A DNA stretch of 64,000 bases from Rhizobium sp. 11515TR (lineage in GTDB: Bacteria; Pseudomonadota; Alphaproteobacteria; Rhizobiales; Rhizobiaceae). The notes under the pieces were generated by a model that ran no database searches, was not told the DNA's origin, and saw only the letters and a program-made list of their open reading frames with translations. Made by a program: the position numbers and the translations under genes. The DNA lies in contig NZ_CP022998.1 in assembly GCF_002277895.1 (NCBI RefSeq), positions 1,283,501 through 1,347,500 on the forward strand. The letters run 5' to 3'. Below are positions 44,859 through 55,072 of the stretch, in pieces (within the stretch, counting starts at the first letter, position 1; every line of letters begins with the position of its first letter).

Positions 44859-46946
44859 ATGGCACAACCACCCGCAATAGCACTTCCCAAAGCCAATCCC
44901 AGCATACGCGATATCGGGTTTGCCCTCGGTATCATGGTCATCCTGTGCGTGCTGTTCCTGCCGATCCCGCCGTTTCTGATCGACCTTGGACTGGCTTTCT
45001 CGATCGCTTTCTCCGTGCTGATCCTCATGGTGGCGCTCTGGATCAAGAAGCCGCTGGAATTCTCGTCCTTCCCGACGATCCTGCTGATCGCGACGATGAC
45101 GCGTCTGGCGCTGAACATCGCGACCACCCGCGTCATCCTTTCGCACGGTTATGAAGGGCATGATGCCGCCGGCGGCGTCATTGCCGGCTTTTCCAGCCTG
45201 GTCATGTCCGGCGATTTCGTCATCGGTCTGATCGTCTTCCTGATCCTCATCACCATCAATTTCATCGTCATCACCAAGGGTGCGACGCGTATCGCCGAAG
45301 TGGGCGCCCGCTTCACTCTCGATGCCATCCCCGGCAAGCAGATGGCGATCGACGCCGATCTTTCCGCCGGCCTCATCGACGAGAAGGAAGCGCAGCGCCG
45401 CCGCCGCGAACTGGAAGAGGAAAGCTCCTTCTTCGGCGCGATGGACGGTGCCTCCAAGTTCGTACGCGGTGACGCGGTTGCCGGCCTCCTCATTACCTGC
45501 ATCAACGTCTTCGGCGGCATCATTATCGGCTATTTCCGTCATGGCATGCCGATCGGCCAGGCTGCCGACGTTTTCGTGAAGCTCTCCGTCGGCGACGGTC
45601 TGGTTTCGCAGATGCCGGCGCTCATCGTCTCTCTCGCTGCCGGCCTTCTCGTTTCGCGCGGCGGCACCTCCGGCTCTACCGACCAGGCCGTCGTCAATCA
45701 GCTGAGCGGCTATCCCCGCGCGCTCGCCGTCTCGGCGGTTCTCATGGGTATCCTGGCCATCATGCCTGGCATGCCCTTCCTTCCCTTCGTTTTCCTTGGC
45801 GGCCTGATGGCCGCCGGCGCCTGGTTCATTCCGCGCCAGATCGAAGCCGAGAACAAGCTTCGTCGCGATGCTGAAGAGCAGAAGGTGATGCAGACGAAGG
45901 AAATGGAAAAGGATTCGGTCAAATCGGTTCTGAAGACTGCCGAAATCGAACTGGCGCTCGGCAAGATCGTCTCCACCCGCCTGCTCGGCGCTCACCAGGA
46001 GCTCGCCTTCCGCGTCGGCAAGATGCGTAAGAAGTTCGCGACGCAATACGGCTTCGTCGTACCGGAGATCAAGGTGATCGACGACATGGCGATTGCCGAC
46101 AAGTCGTATCAGATCCGCATCCACGGCACGACGATCGCCTCCAACATGCTGCGTGTCGGCGAAGTGCTTGTCGTCACCGGTTCCGGCCGCAAGCCGACCG
46201 TTCCGGGCGACGAGATTCGCGAACCCGCTTTCGGCATGCCCGCCGTCTCCGTTCTCGAAGCCTTTACCGAAGATCTGAAGCGCGAGGGTTTCCAGCCGAT
46301 CGACAACGTCTCTGTCGTGCTCACCCATATGAGCGAAGTCATCCGCAACAACCTGCCGGCATTGCTGTCCTACAAGGACGTCAAGATCCTGATCGAACGT
46401 CTCGATCCGGAATACAAGAAGCTCGCCGACGAAATCTGCTCATCGCACATGTCCTATTCCGGTCTGCAGGCCGTGCTGAAGCTGTTGCTCGCCGAACGCG
46501 TCTCGATCCGCAACCTGCACCTCATTCTCGAAGCGGTCGCCGAACTCGCGCCGCATGTGCGCAAGACCGAGCAGATCGTTGAGCACGTGCGCGTACGCAT
46601 GGCGCAGCAACTCTGCGGCGATCTGGCCGATAACGGCGTGCTGCGCGTCCTCAGACTCGGCAGCAAATGGGATCTGATTTTCCACCAGGCGCTGAAGCGC
46701 GACCAGAAGGGCGAAATCGTCGAATTCGATATCGACCCGCGCAGCCTGGAAGAGTTCAGCGAGCAGGCCGGCAAAGTTATCCGTGAATACATGGACCGGG
46801 GCATGCCCTTCGTTCTTGTCACGTCGCCGGAAACGCGCTCCTATGTACGCATGATCATCGAACGCCTGTTCGCGACGCTTCCGGTCCTGTCGCATGTGGA
46901 ATTGGCCAAGGGGATCGAGATCAAGATTCTAGGTTCGATTTCATGA
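44859..46946 (+). CDS. flhA: Flagellar export protein FlhA
   Basis: A 695-residue export-gate component. The N-terminal half has about eight membrane segments and the FHIPEP-family signatures ([56 protein letters not shown]). The C-terminal half is the cytoplasmic chaperone-docking domain ([20 protein letters not shown]). I chose the ATG at 44859, which gives a family-typical length; two ATGs upstream (44826, 44838) lack a ribosome site. It overlaps fliR by 4 nt. Confidence 0.96.
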   Translation: MAQPPAIALPKANPSIRDIGFALGIMVILCVLFLPIPPFLIDLGLAFSIAFSVLILMVALWIKKPLEFSSFPTILLIATMTRLALNIATTRVILSHGYEGHDAAGGVIAGFSSLVMSGDFVIGLIVFLILITINFIVITKGATRIAEVGARFTLDAIPGKQMAIDADLSAGLIDEKEAQRRRRELEEESSFFGAMDGASKFVRGDAVAGLLITCINVFGGIIIGYFRHGMPIGQAADVFVKLSVGDGLVSQMPALIVSLAAGLLVSRGGTSGSTDQAVVNQLSGYPRALAVSAVLMGILAIMPGMPFLPFVFLGGLMAAGAWFIPRQIEAENKLRRDAEEQKVMQTKEMEKDSVKSVLKTAEIELALGKIVSTRLLGAHQELAFRVGKMRKKFATQYGFVVPEIKVIDDMAIADKSYQIRIHGTTIASNMLRVGEVLVVTGSGRKPTVPGDEIREPAFGMPAVSVLEAFTEDLKREGFQPIDNVSVVLTHMSEVIRNNLPALLSYKDVKILIERLDPEYKKLADEICSSHMSYSGLQAVLKLLLAERVSIRNLHLILEAVAELAPHVRKTEQIVEHVRVRMAQQLCGDLADNGVLRVLRLGSKWDLIFHQALKRDQKGEIVEFDIDPRSLEEFSEQAGKVIREYMDRGMPFVLVTSPETRSYVRMIIERLFATLPVLSHVELAKGIEIKILGSIS

Positions 46947-47695
46947 TATCAGATCCCCAGGGGACCATTCTGGCGCTGTTCGTCGCCTTCTGCCGCATCG
47001 GCGGCTGCATGATGGTCCTCCCGGGATTTTCCTCCGGCCGCGTTCCTCCGCAGATCAGGCTGCTTCTCTCCGCGGCACTGACGATGGCGATCTTGCCGTT
47101 GCTCTGGAACACGATCTATCCGCAGGTGTCGAAGGGCGATGCGAACTATATCGGCCTCATCTTTACCGAAACCGTCATCGGATTGATGTATGGGATGATG
47201 GCCAGGATTTATACGCTGGGCCTGCAATTCACCGGCACGGTCATATCGATGATGATCGGCTTCAACGCGCCCGGCGGCGCCGACATCATCGAGGAATCGA
47301 ACGAAACATCGCTCACCAGCCTCGTCAGCTTTTGCGGGCTGATGATTCTCTTCATTATGGATTTTCACCATTATGTTTTGCAGGCGCTGGTCGATTCCTA
47401 TTCGGTCATCCCCTTCGGTGGCCACATTGAGCCGCGCGCCGCGCTGATCTCGATTACGGATACGCTGGAGACGACTTTTTTCATCATGCTGCGGCTGGCA
47501 AGCCCCTTCGTGCTCTACGGCCTGATGTTCCAGATTTCGATCGGCTTCATCAACAAGCTGGCACCGCAGATCCCGATTTATTTCATTTCCACGCCGTATC
47601 TGCTGATGGGAGGGCTGTTCATGCTCTATCTCAGCATCGCGGCCTTGGTCAGTCAGTTTTCCAGTGCGTTCCTCACCGTCTTCAACGGACATTAG
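46943..47695 (+). CDS. fliR: Flagellar export gate protein FliR
   Basis: A 250-residue membrane protein with about six hydrophobic segments and the family pattern ([52 protein letters not shown]). It completes the FliP/FliQ/FliR gate. The gene overlaps flhA by 4 nt. Confidence 0.95.
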   Translation: MISDPQGTILALFVAFCRIGGCMMVLPGFSSGRVPPQIRLLLSAALTMAILPLLWNTIYPQVSKGDANYIGLIFTETVIGLMYGMMARIYTLGLQFTGTVISMMIGFNAPGGADIIEESNETSLTSLVSFCGLMILFIMDFHHYVLQALVDSYSVIPFGGHIEPRAALISITDTLETTFFIMLRLASPFVLYGLMFQISIGFINKLAPQIPIYFISTPYLLMGGLFMLYLSIAALVSQFSSAFLTVFNGH

Positions 47696-47766
47696 CCCGT
47701 AGGCGGACAGATGACGAAGCCCGATTCGGGCAGAGCCGGCGAAAGCAGCCGGCGGGTAGGTGGACG

Positions 47767-48183
47767 ATGGCGGAGAAAAGCCGCTCCGAAAAACTGAAGC
47801 GCCTGGTCGCGGTGCAGCGCCATCTGGAACGGATGGCGGAAAACGAGCTTGCCGATACGACCCGGCAGCGAGCCGAAGTGACGGAAGCGATGGAGCGGGT
47901 CATGGTTGCCATCGGTTCGGTCGATCCCGTGCACATGGCATTCTCGATCCATTACGCCGAACGTTACGGCCGCCTGATGATCCGCGATCAGCAGCTGGAA
48001 AGCATCCAGACGCTCATTCAAATGAAGGTCCAGCAGGAGCGCACCAAGGCCGACAGGCTGGAAGAACACATGAAGGATGCGCGCGAGCTCGAATTGCGAG
48101 AATCGGACGACAATGCCGTCTACGATATCATCGATCAGCGTTTCGCCGGCGCAACGCCAGCCTCCAGCAAGGTTCAAAAATAA
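47767..48183 (+). CDS. FliJ-like coiled-coil flagellar protein
   Basis: A 138-residue, almost fully helical, charged protein (KLKRLVAVQRHLERMAENEL, then IQTLIQMKVQQERTKADRLE). Length, coiled-coil character and position after fliR fit FliJ, the export-complex component working with FliI, although sequence resemblance is not decisive. Rhizobia carry an unnamed gene in this place. Starts 71 nt after fliR. Confidence 0.7.
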   Translation: MAEKSRSEKLKRLVAVQRHLERMAENELADTTRQRAEVTEAMERVMVAIGSVDPVHMAFSIHYAERYGRLMIRDQQLESIQTLIQMKVQQERTKADRLEEHMKDARELELRESDDNAVYDIIDQRFAGATPASSKVQK

Positions 48184-48317
48184 TAATCATCGCGATCATG
48201 GAGCAGGATTCGCAGCGTTGGGTTGCCGACCTGCTCTGACAGTTTGATTCGACATGTCCTGAGATGGGCACTGAGCCGCGCATTTTCAGGATACGCGAGA
48301 GCAGAAGGAGACGTGAC

Positions 48318-48914
48318 GTGGCTATTTCGCCTCCGAGTGATTTGGTCCTCGATGTCGTCAAGGCGGCAAATCCCGCCGATGTCGAGGCCGCGCAGGCCAA
48401 GCTCGCTGCCAATCGTGCCGCTTTCGCCGCCACCAGCCTGGCCGAAAACGGTAATGGTTTCGGCGCGACGGTGGATGCGATGAACAGCGCCGCCACCCAG
48501 GCCGGCCTCGCCAACGCCAATACGCATGTGGCCGGGACCAAGGTCCCGCAGGCCTATCGCAAGTTCGAGTCCATGGTGCTGCAGAACTTCGTGAAGAACA
48601 TGCTGCCGAGCAGCGAGACGCTCTACGGCAAGGGTTCCGCCGGCGAAATCTGGAAGGGCATGATGGCCGAGCAGTTGGGCGACACGATCTCCAAGAATGG
48701 CGGCGTGGGCATCGCCGAGAAGATGTACAGGGAGCAGGTCGACAAGATGCGCAATACCGGCGCCATCCACTCCGCGACCGATGAGAATGACAAGAAGATG
48801 GCGCTCAGTGCTATTACCGATTTTCAGCGCAAGACGCTGGCCGCCGCCGATGCCGATAACGACGGCAACAACAGCATCACCAACCAGAATTCGTTGACGT
48901 CCCAGAAAGCATGA
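48318..48914 (+). CDS. flgJ: FlgJ-type rod-binding protein
   Basis: A 198-residue protein with the rod-binding domain of FlgJ at about residues 75-135 (YRKFESMVLQNFVKNMLPSS, GEIWKGMMAEQLGDTISKNG, GGVGIAEKMYREQ). It lacks the muramidase domain of enteric FlgJ. The lytic transglycosylase at 38388 may supply that activity. I chose GTG 48318 because AAGGAG lies 7 nt upstream; the open frame reaches back to an ATG at 48264. It overlaps the next gene by 4 nt. Confidence 0.82.
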   Translation: MAISPPSDLVLDVVKAANPADVEAAQAKLAANRAAFAATSLAENGNGFGATVDAMNSAATQAGLANANTHVAGTKVPQAYRKFESMVLQNFVKNMLPSSETLYGKGSAGEIWKGMMAEQLGDTISKNGGVGIAEKMYREQVDKMRNTGAIHSATDENDKKMALSAITDFQRKTLAAADADNDGNNSITNQNSLTSQKA

Positions 48915-49297
48915 GCGAGGAAACAAACATGGAAATGATGTCGCAGGACTATCGGATCAAGTCTGTCCTTGGTCGCCTGGAGATGATTATCGACAATGAG
49001 AACAACCGGATTGGCACCGACCCGGAATTCGATCTCAAAGTATCGAATGCCCACAAGAGCCGCTGCCTTTACGAATTGTCGATGCTGTTTCGCGATACCG
49101 ATCCGGCCGATCTCGCCGCCGCCCATATCGAGCAGCTGCATGATCTTAAGAAGAAGCTGGTTCTGAACGCCCGCCGCGTCGAGGCTCATCTTGAGGCCGT
49201 GCGCGCCGTCGCCGAGATTTTGAAGAATGCCGTGCAGAATGCCGATGCGGACGGCACCTATTCGCAGGAGCAATTCCGCGTCCGTGAGGCCGGATGA
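48911..49297 (+). CDS. Putative flagellar export chaperone (FlgN-like)
   Basis: A 128-residue, largely helical acidic protein (MMSQDYRIKSVLGRLEMIID, then LKKKLVLNARRVEAHLEAVR). Its position directly after flgJ, helical nature and size are like FlgN, the chaperone for FlgK/FlgL. Sequence alone does not prove it. It overlaps flgJ and the following gene by 4 nt each, so it is translated in the same operon. Confidence 0.65.
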   Translation: MSEETNMEMMSQDYRIKSVLGRLEMIIDNENNRIGTDPEFDLKVSNAHKSRCLYELSMLFRDTDPADLAAAHIEQLHDLKKKLVLNARRVEAHLEAVRAVAEILKNAVQNADADGTYSQEQFRVREAG

Positions 49298-49821
49298 TCA
49301 AGCTCGTTATCACCGGCCTGTGGGTCTGCGCCGTGACATTGGCCTCGGTCTATTTTTCGGTGCAGGTGGCGACGGCGCCCGCGATCAGTCCTGATGACGC
49401 CAAGAAGGCGCAGCAGGAGCTTGTCAAGGGCGAGTCGATCAACGTTCCCGTTATCGCCAACGGCCAGGTGACCGGCTATTTCCTGACGCGCATTTCCTTC
49501 ATGATGGAAAAGGGCAAGGCGAATGCGTTTCAGATACCTCTGCCGGAGCTGACGACCGATGAGCTCTTTTCGCTGCTGATTGGCAATAAGACGATCGATA
49601 TTTCGCATGCGCAGAATTTCGACGTTGCCGCCTTCCGCGCCGATCTGAAGAAGCGGATGAACGAGCGGCTCGGCGGCGATTACGTCGCCGACGTGCTGAT
49701 CGAACAGCTTGACTATCTCTCCAAGGAAGAAACCCACGGTGGGGAAAGCGTGGGCAAGAGAACGGTCAAGCCTGTCAAGATCGTGCAGGATGCGGCCAAG
49801 GACAAGGTGCCGGTCGAGTGA
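49294..49821 (+). CDS. Membrane-anchored periplasmic protein at the end of the flagellar cluster
   Basis: A 175-residue protein with one N-terminal membrane segment (LVITGLWVCAVTLASVYFSV, residues ~4-23) and a periplasmic part. The section from VPVIANGQVTGYFLTRISFM to YVADVLIEQLDYLSKEE has the general layout of FliL-like stator proteins, but the resemblance is weak. Its 4-nt overlap with the previous flagellar gene supports a motility role. Hairpins follow downstream, so this closes the operon. Confidence 0.7.
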   Translation: MIKLVITGLWVCAVTLASVYFSVQVATAPAISPDDAKKAQQELVKGESINVPVIANGQVTGYFLTRISFMMEKGKANAFQIPLPELTTDELFSLLIGNKTIDISHAQNFDVAAFRADLKKRMNERLGGDYVADVLIEQLDYLSKEETHGGESVGKRTVKPVKIVQDAAKDKVPVE

Positions 49822-49852
49822 TGTCTCCCGGCCGGAAGATACCGATTCACGT

Positions 49853-49880
49853 CAGAATGTAAGCAATATCTTACATTCTG
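49853..49880. terminator. Hairpin 1 after the flagellar cluster
   Basis: A perfect 11-bp stem (CAGAATGTAAG / CTTACATTCTG) with a 6-nt loop, 31 nt after the last flagellar gene. There is no T run. Confidence 0.6.
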
Positions 49881-49914
49881 CAGATATGCTTAACAGATCC
49901 CTGCTGACATCCGG

Positions 49915-49952
49915 CAAATCCAACCTTCCTTCCTAACGGAAAGTTGGATTTG
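49915..49952. terminator. Hairpin 2 after the flagellar cluster
   Basis: A long stem (CAAATCCAAC-CTTCC / GGAA-AGTTGGATTTG, one bulge) followed by TCTTGTT. It is the likely end of the flagellar transcript, and separates it from the polysaccharide genes. Confidence 0.7.
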
Positions 49953-50014
49953 TCTTGTTATAAACTCCTACAAGCCATGCCTGCCAGTCGTCGCACCGAT
50001 GAACGGTGAGGGGC

Positions 50015-50917
50015 ATGGCCTTTATGCGTACCGGCATCATGCGCGTTAGCGATGCCGGGCAGGAGGGTGTTGGATTGAACCAGGTAGCCGATTTTGCCGT
50101 CGTCGCGTCGCGCCGCATGATCTTCGATCTGCCGGTGTGCGATCTGGGCTGGGATGACGCGCTGACGTTCGTCAACGAGCTTGCGTCCCTGCCGGTCGGA
50201 CAGACCTCGATCTCCTTCGTCAACGCTCATAACATGCTGGTCATGCTGCGCGATGACAGCTACCGCAATGTCCTTGAGCATAATCTGGTTCTTCCCGACG
50301 GCGTCGGCCTCGACATCGCATCGCGCGTCGCTCATGGCGAACCTTTCCCAGCCAATCTGAACGGCACGGATTTCGTGCCCGCGCTGCTGACATTCATGGA
50401 GCGGCCGAGGCGGATCGGTCTCTTGGGCGGCAAGCGCTCCGTCGTCGAGAAGGCAGCGGAGAAGTTTCGCCAGCACGCCCCGTGGCACCAGTTTATCGTC
50501 GTATCGGACGGTTTCTTCGATCCGGCGCGGAGTAACGCCGTGACCGCGGAAATCAGCCGCCAGAAGATCGATATCCTGATCGTCGGAATGGGCACGCCGC
50601 TGCAGGAAAAATGGGTTGCCGAACATGTCGGGCCGCAGCATGCACGCCTCGTCCTGACCGTCGGCGCCCTGTTCGATTTCATTTCCGAAACGGTGCCGCG
50701 GGCGCCGAGGCTCGTGCGCGCGATGCGCAGCGAGTGGCTGTTCCGTCTGGTATTGGAGCCGAGTAGGCTCTGGCGGCGTTACATGCTGGGCATACCGCTA
50801 TTCTTCTATCAGGTTGTCAGGCATCAGTTCGGTCGCAAGGAGCGCGTCCTTCGCGCAGAGCCGCATCCTTTGCCGCAGCGGCGGCGCATTGCTCCGCCGA
50901 ATAAATTAGCAAGCTAG
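50015..50917 (+). CDS. WecG/TagA/CpsF-family glycosyltransferase (GT26)
   Basis: About 300 residues of the family that adds N-acetylmannosamine-type or related sugars to lipid-linked intermediates. The motifs are SFVNAHNMLVMLRDD, LVLPDGVGLDIASR, LNGTDFVPALL, ILIVGMGTPLQEKWVAEHVG and the C-terminal amphipathic, basic membrane-binding part RSEWLFRLVLEPSRLWRRYM. The exact sugar is not readable. The frame opens at GTG 50006; ATGs at 50015 and 50024 are possible starts. The next gene is a polysaccharide co-polymerase, so both probably serve one exopolysaccharide. Confidence 0.88.
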   Translation: MAFMRTGIMRVSDAGQEGVGLNQVADFAVVASRRMIFDLPVCDLGWDDALTFVNELASLPVGQTSISFVNAHNMLVMLRDDSYRNVLEHNLVLPDGVGLDIASRVAHGEPFPANLNGTDFVPALLTFMERPRRIGLLGGKRSVVEKAAEKFRQHAPWHQFIVVSDGFFDPARSNAVTAEISRQKIDILIVGMGTPLQEKWVAEHVGPQHARLVLTVGALFDFISETVPRAPRLVRAMRSEWLFRLVLEPSRLWRRYMLGIPLFFYQVVRHQFGRKERVLRAEPHPLPQRRRIAPPNKLAS

Positions 50918-51016
50918 TATTTGCGGACTTGGCGTTAACTCTTTCTTTGGCATGAAATTTTAGAGTGGGTTAACCATTTGCATTGGTCTCGGACCATGTG
51001 CGCGAGATAACCCGCC

Positions 51017-52936
51017 ATGTTTGAAAGCAAAGCCAGGACCGGATTCCACCCCGACGATGCGGAAACCCAAAAGGTTTCGCGGCGATCCGTCCGGCATATC
51101 TCCCCTTACGATGAAGATGATGGCTTGGGGAGCGCGGTGAACTTACGCGCTGCCAACTCCGATGACCCGCGCGATGCGGAACTGCGCGCCATCCTGCGCA
51201 GACGGTTGAATGGCGATCCCTATCCGGTGTCCGGTCGACGAAGATCACCGGAGGTCGGAACGGCTGCCGAGCAGACGGAAGATATCTCGTACGCCTACCG
51301 CCCGGAGCGCCGCGAGATATCCGAGCTGGCATCGGAGCCTACGCCCGATTTACTGGAATTTGTGCCAGATCTGCTTGAAGGCATAGAGGAGCTTCCGCGG
51401 CAGGCCGTCCCCGCTCCGGTTGTCGTTGAACAGGTATCCCGGGCCGGACGCTGGTCCCTCAGCTTTGGTGCTGTCTGTTTCATTGCCGCGACCGCGCTGA
51501 TGGGAGCGGCTATTCCCACCCTGCTTGCCCCGCCGCCGCTCTATGTGTCGCAGGCTGTTCTGCATGCTGAGGGCGAAGGTCGCGGGCGTCAGGCCCTGCT
51601 GGATGTCGCGGCGACGCGTCTCGTCGCTCCATCCGTATTGTCCGACATTGTCGCCAGGATGAAGCTTGACCGCGATCCGGAATTTACCGGCAGTCGCGCA
51701 GGCGCTCTCGGCATTGCCGTCGAACTGCTTTCCGGCAGCGGCAACGCGTCCGACGCGCCGTCACGCGCGCAGGCAACGCTGCGCAAAGACATTGCCGTCG
51801 ATATCGATAATCAGACGGGTCTGCTGCGCCTGAGCGTTACGTCGGGCGATCCTGCCAGATCGGCCGATATTGCCAACCGGCTTGTTATCGCTTCCCTTTA
51901 TGATCCCGCTGTTGCAAAGGCCGCCGGTACGTCGCTTGGGGCCGAAACGGCGGCTGATCGCAGCCGAAAGGAGCTCGATCGCGCCTCCGCCGCCCTTGCC
52001 GAATTCAAGGCGCGCTATGGCGAAGACAGGATTGCTGCGGCGGAAGCGCTCCGGCAGCAACGTCAGCAGCTGGATGTGCAGATAAAGGCAGCCGATCTGG
52101 CGGTACGCACCGCCAAGGCCCGTCTCGCGGCCGTCAAATCGGCGACGCCGGCATCGGTGCTGACCGGTGCATTGTCAGGCGATCTTTCGTCGCCGGGACT
52201 TGACGATCTGCGCAGCCGCTACAACGCCGCCAAATCACAGCTGACCCAGCTCTCGGTGCAGCTCGGCCCGCGCCATCCTCGCCTGCTTGCACAGCAGGTC
52301 ACCGTCGATGATCTTGCTGCCAATATGCGCAGCCAGCTGCAACGTCTGGCCGTCAGCAGCGAAGCGGACGTGAAAGCGGCTCTTGAGAAACAGGCCTCTC
52401 TCTCTTCGCAAATGATTGCCGCCAGCCAGGCGGGGAGCGATATCGATCTCGGCCGTCTCGCACAGCTGCAGGATGCCGTCGCGACAGCGCAGAGCCGTTA
52501 TGAGACGGACCAGCAGAATGCCGCCATGACGGTGTCGGAAGCCAAGCCGCCGCTGACGGTATTGTCCCAGGCGGTCGCTTCCGCCGCGCCGCTGGATGAT
52601 CATCTGGCGAGCAATCAGGCTGCCGGCTTCTTTGCGGGGCTTGGCCTGGCACTTTGCGTCATATTCCTGCGCAAGTGGCTGGCTGGCGCGGAACTGGCAG
52701 AAGACCAAGCGGACGAGGAGAGCATCATGCCGATGGCTCACGCTTTGCATCATGACGATGATATGGAGCTCCCATCATTGCCGGCGATCGCGCGGGAGCC
52801 ATCGGCTGCTCTTGTTTCCGATGGTGCAGATCAGCTCGATATGGCGGACGAGTGGGTTCGCATCCAGCAGGAACTTGCATCTCTGCGTGCCAAAGTCGAA
52901 ACCTACGCGGTGCGCCGGCATCAGGATCGCGGCTGA
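51017..52936 (+). CDS. Wzz/GumC-type polysaccharide chain-length/export protein
   Basis: A 639-residue inner-membrane protein. The N-terminal cytoplasmic part (~145 residues) is polar. A first membrane segment follows (LSFGAVCFIAATALMGAAIP), then a Wzz-type periplasmic domain with long coiled-coil stretches (ELDRASAALAEFKARYGEDR; LSVQLGPRHPRLLAQQVTVD, the family's QLGPRHP motif) and a second membrane segment near residue 540 (AAGFFAGLGLALCVIFLRKW). No tyrosine-kinase Walker motifs are present, so it is the kinase-less form. It follows the GT26 gene by 99 nt. Confidence 0.87.
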   Translation: MFESKARTGFHPDDAETQKVSRRSVRHISPYDEDDGLGSAVNLRAANSDDPRDAELRAILRRRLNGDPYPVSGRRRSPEVGTAAEQTEDISYAYRPERREISELASEPTPDLLEFVPDLLEGIEELPRQAVPAPVVVEQVSRAGRWSLSFGAVCFIAATALMGAAIPTLLAPPPLYVSQAVLHAEGEGRGRQALLDVAATRLVAPSVLSDIVARMKLDRDPEFTGSRAGALGIAVELLSGSGNASDAPSRAQATLRKDIAVDIDNQTGLLRLSVTSGDPARSADIANRLVIASLYDPAVAKAAGTSLGAETAADRSRKELDRASAALAEFKARYGEDRIAAAEALRQQRQQLDVQIKAADLAVRTAKARLAAVKSATPASVLTGALSGDLSSPGLDDLRSRYNAAKSQLTQLSVQLGPRHPRLLAQQVTVDDLAANMRSQLQRLAVSSEADVKAALEKQASLSSQMIAASQAGSDIDLGRLAQLQDAVATAQSRYETDQQNAAMTVSEAKPPLTVLSQAVASAAPLDDHLASNQAAGFFAGLGLALCVIFLRKWLAGAELAEDQADEESIMPMAHALHHDDDMELPSLPAIAREPSAALVSDGADQLDMADEWVRIQQELASLRAKVETYAVRRHQDRG

Positions 52937-53053
52937 GCGCTGCATCGTTTTCCCTTGCAATTACCGCTTTCAGACACCATAGGGCGTTGGCAGGCAACTC
53001 CCTCGGGCGGATGGCCTGTAGATTGCCAGCGAATTCATGATCGGGAGACGAGC

Positions 53054-53953
53054 GTGACGAGAGTGATCGACGGGAAACGAGCAGCAGCTTCGGTGATCGA
53101 GGCTGTGAAGGCTGCAGCGGCTGGACTTGAGGCGGAGGCCGGTGTGAAGACCGGTCTTGCGGTCATCATCGTCGGCGACGATCCGGCCAGCCACGCCTAT
53201 GTGAACTCCAAGAGCAAGATGGCCAAGGAATGCGGCTTCAAGTCGGTGCAGCACACGCTGCCGGCGGAGACGACGCAGGAAGAGCTGGCAAGGCTGGTTT
53301 CCTCCCTGAATGACGATGCCTCCATCCACGGCATTCTCGTGCAGCTGCCGCTGCCGAAGCATCTCGATTCCGATGACATCATTCAGTCGATCAAGCCGGA
53401 AAAGGATGTCGATGGCCTGCATGTGGTCAATGCCGGCAAGCTGGCAACCGGCGATCTTGAAACCGGATTGATCTCCTGCACGCCGGCCGGCGCCATGCTT
53501 TTGGTACGCCAAGTACATGGCGAAGACCTGTCGGGTCTGAATGCCGTCGTCATCGGCCGTTCCAACCTGTTCGGCAAGCCGATGGCGCAATTGCTGCTTA
53601 ATGCCAATGCGACGGTCACGACGGCGCATTCGCGGACGAAGGATCTCGCCTCGGTAGCGCGTGGTGCCGATATTCTGGTGGCGGCCGTCGGCCGGGCGGA
53701 GATGGTCAAGGCCGACTGGATCAAGCCGGGTGCCACGGTCATCGATGTCGGCATCAACCGGATCGCGGCCCCGGAGCGCGGCGAGGGCAAGAGCCGGCTG
53801 GTGGGCGATGTCGCCTATGGTGGAGCTTCCGAAGTCGCCGCCGCCATCACGCCGGTTCCGGGCGGTGTCGGCCCGATGACGATCGCCATGCTGATGGCCA
53901 ATACCGTCATTGCCGCTTATCGCGCCGCGGGTAAGAAGCCGCCGAAATTCTAA
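53054..53953 (+). CDS. folD: Bifunctional methylenetetrahydrofolate dehydrogenase/cyclohydrolase FolD
   Basis: A 299-residue cytosolic enzyme of one-carbon metabolism, oxidising 5,10-methylene-THF with NADP and hydrolysing 5,10-methenyl-THF. Motifs are [14 protein letters not shown] (catalytic Lys), [44 protein letters not shown] and [19 protein letters not shown] chose GTG 53054 ([12 protein letters not shown]) with a GGGAGA ribosome site; the open frame upstream has no FolD residues. It converges with aglR. Confidence 0.97.
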   Translation: MTRVIDGKRAAASVIEAVKAAAAGLEAEAGVKTGLAVIIVGDDPASHAYVNSKSKMAKECGFKSVQHTLPAETTQEELARLVSSLNDDASIHGILVQLPLPKHLDSDDIIQSIKPEKDVDGLHVVNAGKLATGDLETGLISCTPAGAMLLVRQVHGEDLSGLNAVVIGRSNLFGKPMAQLLLNANATVTTAHSRTKDLASVARGADILVAAVGRAEMVKADWIKPGATVIDVGINRIAAPERGEGKSRLVGDVAYGGASEVAAAITPVPGGVGPMTIAMLMANTVIAAYRAAGKKPPKF

Positions 53954-53960
53954 ACAGATA

Positions 53961-54992
53961 TCAGTCGGCCGGTGCAACGCCGGTCGATGCGCGCACGATC
54001 AATTCCGCTTTCCATAGTTCCTGGGCCGGGAACGTATCCGTATGCTTGATTTCGCCGATCAGCCGCTCGGCGATGCGCACACCGGCGGCTCGCAGGGACG
54101 AGCGGGTGGTCGTCAGCGGCACGGTGAAGTTTTCTGGCTTGAGCAAGGTCAGCACGTCGTCGTGGGCGATCATCGAGATGTCCTCGCCAAGCCTGAGCTT
54201 TGCCTGATTAATGGCGCGAACGGCGCCGAGCGCCAGCACCGTACTCGAGCAAAGCACGGCCGTCGGGCGTTTGTCTTTCTCCATCTGCAGAATGCGTTCC
54301 ATGACGAGCAGGCCCTGTTCGTCCGTCATCGGCGTATGGCTGACGCAGGCTTCATCAAGCGCCAGGCCACGCTCGGCAAGGGCTGCATCCATGCCGTTCT
54401 TCCGGCGAATGGCGAAATCGAAATAGATCGGACCGTTCAAGAGGGCGAAGCGCCGGTGTCCGAGCTGCAGTAGCAGCTTCGTGGCGTCGTAGAAGGCGGC
54501 TTCATTGTCGATGTCGAGGAAAGGATAGTCGGGCTCGGAGCCTATGGAGCGTCCATGCACGAGGAAAGGCATGGATAGCGACTTCAGCATCTCCAGGCGC
54601 GGATCGTGACCACGCATATAATTGACGAAGAGGGCATCGACATTGCCGCTGGCCGCCAATCGCCTGAGGGCGCCGACTTCATCATTCGGATCCGCAGGCG
54701 TCAGGACGAAATGGAAGTCGTGCCGCAAGGCCTCTTCTCCCAGCCCCGTCAGGAACTCGCTGAAATGCACGTCCGAGGAATTGCCGGGCGAGGTCGGCAT
54801 GACAAGCCCGATTGAGCCGGCCTTGCCAGTTGCAAGTCTTTGAGCTGCCTTATTGGGGCGATAGCCTGTTTCCCGAACCGCTTTGAGAACGCGCTCACGA
54901 GTTTCGCGATTGACTTCCGGATATCCGTTCAATGCCCGGCTAACTGTCGTCTGCGACAGCCCGAGCATGTGCGATAGCTGCTTCAGATTCAC
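53961..54992 (-). CDS. aglR: LacI-family repressor AglR of the alpha-glucoside operon
   Basis: A 343-residue LacI/GalR regulator. The helix-turn-helix is VNLKQLSHMLGLSQTTVSRA with LNGYPEVNRETRERVLKAVR, followed by the hinge PNKAAQRLATGKAGSIGLVM and the periplasmic-binding-like sensor domain. I chose GTG 54992, which begins directly at the HTH; the open frame has 11 extra codons. It is divergent from aglE, and two AAAGCGCTTT palindromes lie between, the natural LacI-type operators. Together these match the agl locus of Sinorhizobium. Confidence 0.9.
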   Translation of the reverse strand: MNLKQLSHMLGLSQTTVSRALNGYPEVNRETRERVLKAVRETGYRPNKAAQRLATGKAGSIGLVMPTSPGNSSDVHFSEFLTGLGEEALRHDFHFVLTPADPNDEVGALRRLAASGNVDALFVNYMRGHDPRLEMLKSLSMPFLVHGRSIGSEPDYPFLDIDNEAAFYDATKLLLQLGHRRFALLNGPIYFDFAIRRKNGMDAALAERGLALDEACVSHTPMTDEQGLLVMERILQMEKDKRPTAVLCSSTVLALGAVRAINQAKLRLGEDISMIAHDDVLTLLKPENFTVPLTTTRSSLRAAGVRIAERLIGEIKHTDTFPAQELWKAELIVRASTGVAPAD

Positions 54993-55062
54993 GGTGTTTC
55001 GGCTCCTCCAACTGCATGCCGCCACGATGCCGAGACAACCTCCCGAAAAGTCTCAGGCTTTC

Positions 55063-55072
55063 AAAGCGCTTT
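55063..55072. promoter_or_regulatory. LacI-type operator 1 in the aglR-aglE region
   Basis: Perfect palindrome AAAGCGCTTT, 71 nt upstream of the aglR start codon. It agrees with the central-CG operators bound by LacI/GalR regulators. Probable AglR site for autoregulation. Confidence 0.65.

Noticed and set aside
44670..46328. 552-codon minus-strand open frame across flhA
   Set aside because: Antisense shadow of flhA with low-complexity Asp/Glu/His/Arg composition.
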